Assembly (NCBI GenBank): GCA_005878835.1
Contig: VBMV01000047.1
Span: forward strand, 44,507-108,506
Direction: 5' to 3'
DNA length: 64,000 bases
DNA from: Gammaproteobacteria bacterium
GTDB lineage: Bacteria; Pseudomonadota; Gammaproteobacteria; Steroidobacterales; Steroidobacteraceae
Shown here one piece after another: positions 58,841-64,000 of this stretch. Under the pieces are notes generated by a model. It saw only the letters and a list, made by a program, of their open reading frames with translations. It searched no databases and had not been told where the DNA came from. Both the position numbers and the translations under genes were made by a program. Numbering within the stretch: the first letter of the stretch is position 1; each line of letters opens with the position of its first letter.

Positions 58841-60001
58841 GTGGCGAGCAAGCTGCCGCAGGTGGGCACGACGATCTTCACGGTCATGTCGCGGCGCGCG
58901 CGTGAGCTCGACGCTCTGAATCTCGGTCAGGGCTTTCCCGACTACGATATCGATCCACGCCTCACCGAGCTCGTGGCCGCGGCCATGACCGCCGGGCACA
59001 ACCAGTACGCCCCCATGGAGGGCCTGCCGGCGCTGCGCGAGCGCATCGCCGCCAAGCTCCTGGCGGTTTATGGCTTGAGCGTCGATGCGGAGAGCGAGAT
59101 CACGATCACGCTCGGTGCGACCGAGGCGATCTTTTCGGCGGTTCAGGCCGTCATCGGCGCCGGCGACGAAGCCATCGCTTTCGACCCCGCCTACGATTCC
59201 TACGAGCCCGCCGTGCGGCTCGCGGGCGGACGCTGCGTGCGGCTGCCGCTCGCGCAGCCGGGTTTTCGCTATGACTGGGAGCGGGCGCGCGCGGCGGTGA
59301 CTGAGCGCACGCGCCTGGTGCTGTTCAACAGCCCGCACAATCCGGCCTGCACCACGGCCACGGGCGCCGATCTGGATGCGCTGGCACAGCTGATCCACGC
59401 TCGGGATATCGTGGTGCTGTCCGACGAGGTGTACGAGCACGTGGTGTTCGACGGCGGCCGGCACAGCTCCGTGCTGACGCATCCGGGACTCGCGCCGCGA
59501 AGCTTCGCGGTGTTCTCCTTCGGCAAGACCCTGCACGCCACCGGCGTGCGCGTCGGGTACTGCGTGGCCCCACCGGCACTCACCCGCGAGCTGCGCAAGG
59601 TGCACCAGTTCAATACCTTCAGCATCGCCCATCCGTTGCAGCACGCCATCGCGGCGTATCTCGCGGAGCGACCCGACTGCGGCCGCGAGCTCGCCGGCTT
59701 CTTCCAGGCGAAGCGCGATCGCCTGCGCAGTGCGCTGACACCCTCCGGCTTTCGCCTGCCGCCGGCGCAGGGGACGTACTTCCAGCTGCTGGACTTCAGC
59801 CCCCTTGCGGCGAGCGATGATGCGGACTTCGCCGAGCGGCTGCTGACGCAGGCGCGGGTGGCGACGATCCCCCTGTCACCGTTCTATGCCAGCCCGCAGG
59901 CGCTGCCTTTCGTGCGGCTGTGCATTGCCAAGCGGGACGCTACGCTCGATGAGGCGGCCGCGCGGCTCAACGCCTTCGCCGCGCGCCTGCGAAGGGCCTG
60001 A
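58841..60001 (+). CDS. PLP-dependent aminotransferase (methionine/aromatic type, YbdL-like)
   Basis: 386 residues from a GTG, 12 bases after ppgK. Class I fold: LNLGQGFPDYDIDPRL, GATEAIFSAVQAV, SDEVYEHVVFDG, PLP Lys in SFGKTLHATGVRVGY, and the final Arg in FVRLCIAKRD. The group includes methionine aminotransferase YbdL and kynurenine/glutamine transaminases. Substrate undecided. Confidence 0.85.
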   Translation: MASKLPQVGTTIFTVMSRRARELDALNLGQGFPDYDIDPRLTELVAAAMTAGHNQYAPMEGLPALRERIAAKLLAVYGLSVDAESEITITLGATEAIFSAVQAVIGAGDEAIAFDPAYDSYEPAVRLAGGRCVRLPLAQPGFRYDWERARAAVTERTRLVLFNSPHNPACTTATGADLDALAQLIHARDIVVLSDEVYEHVVFDGGRHSSVLTHPGLAPRSFAVFSFGKTLHATGVRVGYCVAPPALTRELRKVHQFNTFSIAHPLQHAIAAYLAERPDCGRELAGFFQAKRDRLRSALTPSGFRLPPAQGTYFQLLDFSPLAASDDADFAERLLTQARVATIPLSPFYASPQALPFVRLCIAKRDATLDEAAARLNAFAARLRRA

Positions 60002-60019
60002 ACGGCGCGCCCCCGGATC

Positions 60020-61186
60020 ATGAAAAAGCCCACTCTCGTCAATCATCCACCCACGGTCGAGCTGCCGGCCGGCAACCGTCCGCTGGTGGCGCCGATCTAC
60101 CAGACTGTCAAATTCGAGTTCGATACGCTCGAGGACACCGAACGCTACCTGCGTGGCGAGCGCCCGGGCTTCTTCTACACGCGCGCCTCCAATCCCACCA
60201 CGCGCCAGCTGGAGCAGCTGCTGGCGCAGCTGCAGGGGCGTGAGGAATGTCTGGTCACCGCCTCCGGCGTCGCGGCGATATCCCACACGCTGCTCACGCT
60301 CACCAAGCAGGGTGACCACATCATCTGCTTCGTCGAGACCTACAACCCGAGCCGCTATCTCATCCGCCGCCTGCTGGGCCGCTTCGGCGTGACGCACAGC
60401 ATGCTTTCCATCGAGGATCTCGCGGGCGTGGAACGCATATTCGCGGCGCAGCCCACGCGCCTGGTGTTCTTCGAGAGCCCGACCAACCCGGTCACCAAGA
60501 TCGCCGACATCGGCTCGCTCACGCGCCTCGCCCGGGCGGCGGGCGCGCTCGCCGTCATGGACAACACCTTCGCCGGGTTTCACCAGCACGGCGACTACGA
60601 CGTGGACGTGTTCGTTCACAGCCTCACCAAGTACGCCTCTGGCACCGGCGACGTCATGGGCGGGGCCGTCATCGCGCGCGCCGAGCTGATCCGCCCCATG
60701 CGCACCGATTTCGGCGCCCTGGGCGGCACGCTCGACCCGCACGCCGCGTTCCTGATCCTGCGGGGACTGAAGACCTATTTCGTGCGCTACCAGGCACAAA
60801 GCGCCAGCGCGGCGCGCATCGCGCAGTACCTCGCCGCGCATCCCGCGGTCGCGCGCGTGCACTACCCGGGCCTGCCCGGCCACCCCCAGCACGCGCTCGC
60901 CGCGCGGCAGATGCGCGACTTTGGCACCATCGTCAGCTTCGAGCTCAAGGGCGGCGGGCCGGCGGTGCGGCGCTTCGCCGACACGCTGGAGCTGTTTGCG
61001 CTCGCCGCCAGTCTCGGCTCCACCGAGTCGCTGGTGGTGACGCCGCAGATGATGGGTGCCCGGGAGCTGAGCGCCGAGCAGCAGAGAATATCCGCCATTA
61101 CCGAGGGTACGGTGCGGCTGTCGATCGGGCTCGAGGACCCGGATGACCTGCTCGAGGACCTCAGCCGCGCGCTCGGCGCCGCTTAG
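60020..61186 (+). CDS. Trans-sulfuration family PLP enzyme (cystathionine gamma-synthase/lyase-like)
   Basis: 388 residues. Cys/Met metabolism PLP fold: PIYQTVKFEF, FFYTRASNPTTRQLE, SGVAAISHTLL, PLP Lys in VHSLTKYASGTGDVMGG, and GSTESLVVTPQMM at the C-terminus. It could be a cystathionine gamma-synthase, gamma-lyase or methionine gamma-lyase; no specificity residue decides. It is 18 bases after the aminotransferase, in the same direction. Confidence 0.85.
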   Translation: MKKPTLVNHPPTVELPAGNRPLVAPIYQTVKFEFDTLEDTERYLRGERPGFFYTRASNPTTRQLEQLLAQLQGREECLVTASGVAAISHTLLTLTKQGDHIICFVETYNPSRYLIRRLLGRFGVTHSMLSIEDLAGVERIFAAQPTRLVFFESPTNPVTKIADIGSLTRLARAAGALAVMDNTFAGFHQHGDYDVDVFVHSLTKYASGTGDVMGGAVIARAELIRPMRTDFGALGGTLDPHAAFLILRGLKTYFVRYQAQSASAARIAQYLAAHPAVARVHYPGLPGHPQHALAARQMRDFGTIVSFELKGGGPAVRRFADTLELFALAASLGSTESLVVTPQMMGARELSAEQQRISAITEGTVRLSIGLEDPDDLLEDLSRALGAA

Positions 61187-61213
61187 TTGGTGATCCGCGC
61201 CCCTCGTCGGATG

Positions 61214-61219
61214 TATAAT
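61214..61219 (+). promoter_or_regulatory. -10 box upstream of the superoxide dismutase gene
   Basis: A perfect TATAAT about 100 bases before the SOD start; no -35 with good spacing is seen. It suggests that SOD has its own promoter, separate from the PLP gene before it. Confidence 0.5.
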
Positions 61220-61321
61220 CCGCCATCACTTGTGGGCGACACGTACGCGTGCGGGGCATTCGTACGATGGCCGATAACCCGCCGCTGCAGGCGCCGGTCT
61301 CTCAAATTGGAAGGACGCCTT

Positions 61322-61996
61322 ATGAACATCGAGCCTCCCGCGATGCCCTACGACTTCGCCGATCTCGAGCCGGCCATGTCGCGCGACACGCTGGTGTTCC
61401 ACTTCCTGCGGCACCAGCGCGTGTGCTTCGACCGCATGCTGACGATGGTGCGCGGCAGCGAGCTCGAGGCGCTGCCCCTGGATGAGTTGATCCGCGTAAC
61501 CGAGCGCGTTCCGGCGCAGCACGCGCTGTTTCGTTATGCCGCGGAAGTCTGGAATCACAATCTGTTCTGGCGCTCGATGCGCCCGCGCGGCGGCGGCGCG
61601 GCGCACGGGGCGGTCGGTGAGCACATCCGCACGCGGTTCGGCTCGTACGAGCGCTTCACACGCGAATTCAAGGAGGCCGCCAGCGCTCAATTTGGCAGCG
61701 GCTGGCTGTGGCTGGTGTGGCGGGACGATGCGCTCGAGATCCTCGCGACCAGCAACGCCGGCACACCGCTGGTACGCGGCGACACGGCGATTCTGGCGCT
61801 TGACCTGTGGGAACACGCCTACTACCTGGATCACCAGAACCGCCGCGCCGCCTATGTGACCTCGTTCCTCGAGGAGCTGGTCGACTGGGATTTCGCCAAT
61901 CGCACGCTCGCGAACCTGGCGGTGAGCTCGGAGGCGCGGGCCGCGCACGTGCGCGTCGTGCCCGAGACCGACCGCGGTCGCCTGAGCGTGCGCTGA
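61322..61996 (+). CDS. Divergent Fe/Mn superoxide dismutase
   Basis: 224 residues from the ATG at 61322 with a GGAAGG site. Metal ligands are intact: His27 (FHFLRH), His79 (EVWNHNLFW), Asp161 and His165 (DLWEHAYYLDH). Two second-shell residues differ from E. coli SodB: Tyr34 is Cys35 and Gln69 is Glu75. Both tune proton delivery and metal potential, so activity or metal preference may be changed, or the protein may have another role. There is no signal peptide, so it is cytoplasmic. Convergent with aceK. Confidence 0.85.
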   Translation: MNIEPPAMPYDFADLEPAMSRDTLVFHFLRHQRVCFDRMLTMVRGSELEALPLDELIRVTERVPAQHALFRYAAEVWNHNLFWRSMRPRGGGAAHGAVGEHIRTRFGSYERFTREFKEAASAQFGSGWLWLVWRDDALEILATSNAGTPLVRGDTAILALDLWEHAYYLDHQNRRAAYVTSFLEELVDWDFANRTLANLAVSSEARAAHVRVVPETDRGRLSVR

Positions 61997-62015
61997 CCCT
62001 GCTGCGCACCCTCGC

Positions 62016-63758
62016 TCACAGGCTGCCCGCCACCCGCACGCGGTGCGGATGGTAGGGCAGCACCTCGACGATCTCACCCTCGAGGAGCCGCTGCCGTACG
62101 CCGCGCCAGAACCTTGCTGTGAGAATCTCCCCGTGCAGGCGCAGCAGCGCGGCGCGCTGCGCGTCGTTGAGGCCCAGGAACTGCATGAATGACTCGGGGA
62201 AGACGTCGTTGTCAGCGACGTAGAACCAGGCTTCGCCGCGCATCTCATCCTCGTGGCTGGTGGCCTGCGGCAGGTCGCGAAAGTTGCAGTCGGTGACCCG
62301 GCACAGGTCGTCGTAGTCGTAGAAGATCACGCGACCGTGGCGCGTGACGCCGAAATTCTTCAGCAGCAGGTCACCCGGAAAGATGTTGGTGTAGGCGAGA
62401 TCGCGGATGCACTGTCCGTAATCGAGCACCACGCGCTCGGCATCGGCGGCGGGCGTGCTGCGCAGGAACAGGTTCAGCGGCGTCATGCGTCGCTCGATGT
62501 ACATGTGATCGAACACCAGGTCGGCGCCGTCCTCGTGCACGGTGTGTGCCGCCTCGCGCCGCAGCTCATCCAGCAGCTCGGGAGCAAAACGCTCGCGCGG
62601 GAAGCGCAGGCGCCGGAATTCCTGGGCGTCCACCAGCCGTCCGGCCCGGTCGTGGATGAAGACCATCTGATACTTGGCGAGCACCTCTTCGCGCAGCACG
62701 GTCTTGGGGTAGGGGAAGCGGTCGCGGATGACCTTGAACACCACATCGAAGGAGGGCAGGGTGAAGCACACCATGACCAGGCCGCGCTCGCCGGGTGCGT
62801 GCCTGAACAGATCCCCGCTGTGCTCGAGGTGGCGCATCAGCTCGCGGTAACGCTCGGTCTTGCCCTGCTTGGCGCGTCCCAGCACGGTGAACAGCTCACT
62901 CACCGGCTTGCGCGGCATGATCGCCTTCAGGAACACCACGGCCTCGGCGACGCGTTCCAGATCGACGTGGAAGTAGGAACGGGTGAAGCTGAACACAATG
63001 CTGACGTCATCTTCCGCGAGCATCACGGCATCCACGAGCACGCCGCTGTCGCTGTTCTTGAGCGCGATCACCAGCGGCAACACGAACTCGTGCCCCACCA
63101 CGCGGCCGACGATGTAGGCGCGCGATATCTGGTAGAACACCGGCCGGATCACCTCGACCCGCTCGACATCGCGCTGCTGCCGGCCGGCGGGCAGGTGGGC
63201 GCGCACCTCGGCGGCGACGTGCGCGATGCTGTTGTCCAGATCGCGCCATGGCGAGCGGAAGCGCACGTCCCCCAGCAGATCCTCGAACAGCAGCGCCAGG
63301 GAGCCGTGATTGAGGTAGCTGTTGGTGGCCACCGCGGACTGCAGGCTCGCCAGCGGATCCAGATCGGTGGCCACAAACTCGATGTCGGGTGCGACGCCCA
63401 CCGTGCCGAACAGCCTGCGGCTGATGGAGCTGAAGAAGGTCTTGGTGAACTCCGGGTCCGTCAGGTCGGTGATCCGCTCGCCGAACGCGCCATGGATCTG
63501 CCGCCACAGGCTGCGATCGAGCGCCCGCGCCCCGAGCCTGAGGCGCAGCTCCGCGATCGTCTGGTTTACGAAGCGGTCGTAGAGTCCGATGCGCTCGATG
63601 GCGTCCTGCTGGCTGCCGCGCCAGTCGCGTCCGTCGAAGCGCAGCGGCGCGCGGCGCGTGATGGCGCGGAACTCTGCATTGTAATGGGCGAAGGCATCCA
63701 CGATCTGGCGGGCGCAGTCCTGCGCCAAGGCGGAAGCTGGGTCAGCGGAGCCGGGCAT
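62016..63758 (-). CDS. aceK: Isocitrate dehydrogenase kinase/phosphatase (AceK)
   Basis: 580 residues, close to the 578 of E. coli AceK. The regulatory N-half is followed by a kinase-like core; FIHDRAGRLVDAQEFR, ERRMTPLNLFL, NIFPGDLLLKNFGVTRHGRVIFYDYDDLCRV (catalytic and metal region, about residues 450-485) and MRGEAWFYV are typical. It switches isocitrate dehydrogenase off and on by phosphorylation, sending carbon to the glyoxylate shunt. aceA and aceB are not in the window. The NUDIX gene lies 15 bases upstream. Confidence 0.95.
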   Translation of the reverse strand: MPGSADPASALAQDCARQIVDAFAHYNAEFRAITRRAPLRFDGRDWRGSQQDAIERIGLYDRFVNQTIAELRLRLGARALDRSLWRQIHGAFGERITDLTDPEFTKTFFSSISRRLFGTVGVAPDIEFVATDLDPLASLQSAVATNSYLNHGSLALLFEDLLGDVRFRSPWRDLDNSIAHVAAEVRAHLPAGRQQRDVERVEVIRPVFYQISRAYIVGRVVGHEFVLPLVIALKNSDSGVLVDAVMLAEDDVSIVFSFTRSYFHVDLERVAEAVVFLKAIMPRKPVSELFTVLGRAKQGKTERYRELMRHLEHSGDLFRHAPGERGLVMVCFTLPSFDVVFKVIRDRFPYPKTVLREEVLAKYQMVFIHDRAGRLVDAQEFRRLRFPRERFAPELLDELRREAAHTVHEDGADLVFDHMYIERRMTPLNLFLRSTPAADAERVVLDYGQCIRDLAYTNIFPGDLLLKNFGVTRHGRVIFYDYDDLCRVTDCNFRDLPQATSHEDEMRGEAWFYVADNDVFPESFMQFLGLNDAQRAALLRLHGEILTARFWRGVRQRLLEGEIVEVLPYHPHRVRVAGSL

Positions 63759-63773
63759 GAGGACTGCGGGCCC

Positions 63774-64000
63774 TCAATCGAAGTCGGTCGGCAGGCCCGG
63801 GTTGAGCCGGTGCTGGTACAGCCGCTCGATCTGCGGGCCCAGCACCCGGCCCGTGGACAGCTGCGGCAGAGCGCGCACCGGAAAAAACGCGACCGCATCG
63901 GTTTCCGCGCCGGCACGGGGGCTGCCGCCGGCGAGCTCGCACACGAAGAACAGCTTGTAGATGTGGTACACGCCCGGCGGATGCGGATGCCGGTTCTTGT
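63774..64000 (-). CDS. NUDIX hydrolase, C-terminal part (runs off window)
   Basis: The last 74 codons are visible: HPPGVYHIYKLFFVCELAGG, AVAFFPVRALPQL, then RLYQHRLNPGLPTDFD. The pattern of a strand, an FFxxxxLP loop and a terminal helix is that of Nudix proteins with a late substrate loop (ADP-ribose pyrophosphatase-like). The Nudix box itself is outside the window, so this is not certain. Same strand as aceK, 15 bases before it. Confidence 0.65.
   Translation of the reverse strand, partial: KNRHPHPPGVYHIYKLFFVCELAGGSPRAGAETDAVAFFPVRALPQLSTGRVLGPQIERLYQHRLNPGLPTDFD

Noticed and set aside
58019..59644. A 541-codon minus-strand frame opposite ppgK and the aminotransferase
   Set aside because: Antisense to two well-supported enzymes; no motif.
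1..64000. tRNA or rRNA genes, CRISPR arrays, insertion sequences or prophage genes
   Set aside because: Looked for and not seen: no clover-leaf-like sequences with CCA ends, no regularly spaced repeats, no transposase or integrase-like proteins.

Overview
The window is a GC-rich chromosomal segment, densely packed with genes, that most resembles a soil or freshwater gammaproteobacterium. The fused two-methyltransferase RlmKL, AceK, a Puu-type gamma-glutamyl putrescine pathway with PotFGHI, and a PE-LIG-POL order LigD all fit Gammaproteobacteria. I would guess the Steroidobacterales/Nevskiales neighbourhood, but that placement is inference. I see no rRNA, tRNA, CRISPR array, insertion sequence, prophage or integrase, so this reads as core plus metabolic accessory chromosome.

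Layout. 1-2.9 kb (minus strand): end of a membrane glycosyltransferase, a TackOD1/degenerate-GGDEF zinc-ribbon protein, a DUF4279 protein and an RRM RNA-binding protein. 3.2-6.8 kb: three small proteins, a malonyl-CoA-synthetase-like ligase and a Tat-exported dienelactone hydrolase. 6.8-12.5 kb: a GAF protein divergent from a 1539-residue CheB-CheR-PAS hybrid histidine kinase. 12.5-18.3 kb (minus): a four-gene operon with a trimethylamine-dehydrogenase-type flavoprotein, a Rieske oxygenase of the quaternary-ammonium class, an MFS permease and a secreted phosphodiesterase/alkaline phosphatase-type enzyme. 18.4-21.2 kb: a secreted M14 metallocarboxypeptidase. 21.2-25.4 kb (minus): a PHP-type metallohydrolase, an organophosphate-type MFS permease and a PhnZ-like HD diiron oxygenase.

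25.5-41.9 kb: DUF488 and small membrane proteins, an ArsR/SRPBCC pair, then a DNA-repair island (Ada-AlkA fusion and Ogt on plus; DUF72, MerR-TPR, Ku and LigD on minus, with an alpha/beta hydrolase and a GH13 enzyme at the head of the minus run). An M16 protease, an OmpA-type protein, a small cupin and a small membrane protein follow.

41.9-61.2 kb is dominated by polyamine catabolism: an omega-aminotransferase, a PuuR-type XRE-cupin regulator and PuuC at 42-45 kb; PuuB, PuuD, PuuA and PotFGHI at 50-58 kb. RlmKL, a second SRPBCC/ArsR pair and aspartate-semialdehyde dehydrogenase lie between them. A near-identical 21-bp operator-like sequence occurs before puuR and before puuD, with a weaker copy before puuB, so the two blocks are probably one regulon. 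Polyphosphate glucokinase and two PLP enzymes follow PotI closely. 61.3-64 kb: a divergent Fe/Mn superoxide dismutase, AceK and the end of a NUDIX hydrolase.

The items I find most interesting are the split Puu regulon and its operator, the PhnZ-like/PHP/OPA-permease operon, the demethylation operon whose flavoprotein has lost the FMN-linking Cys and the active-site His, and the superoxide dismutase with two second-shell substitutions. All identifications come from reading the sequence and remembered family motifs; no database search was run.
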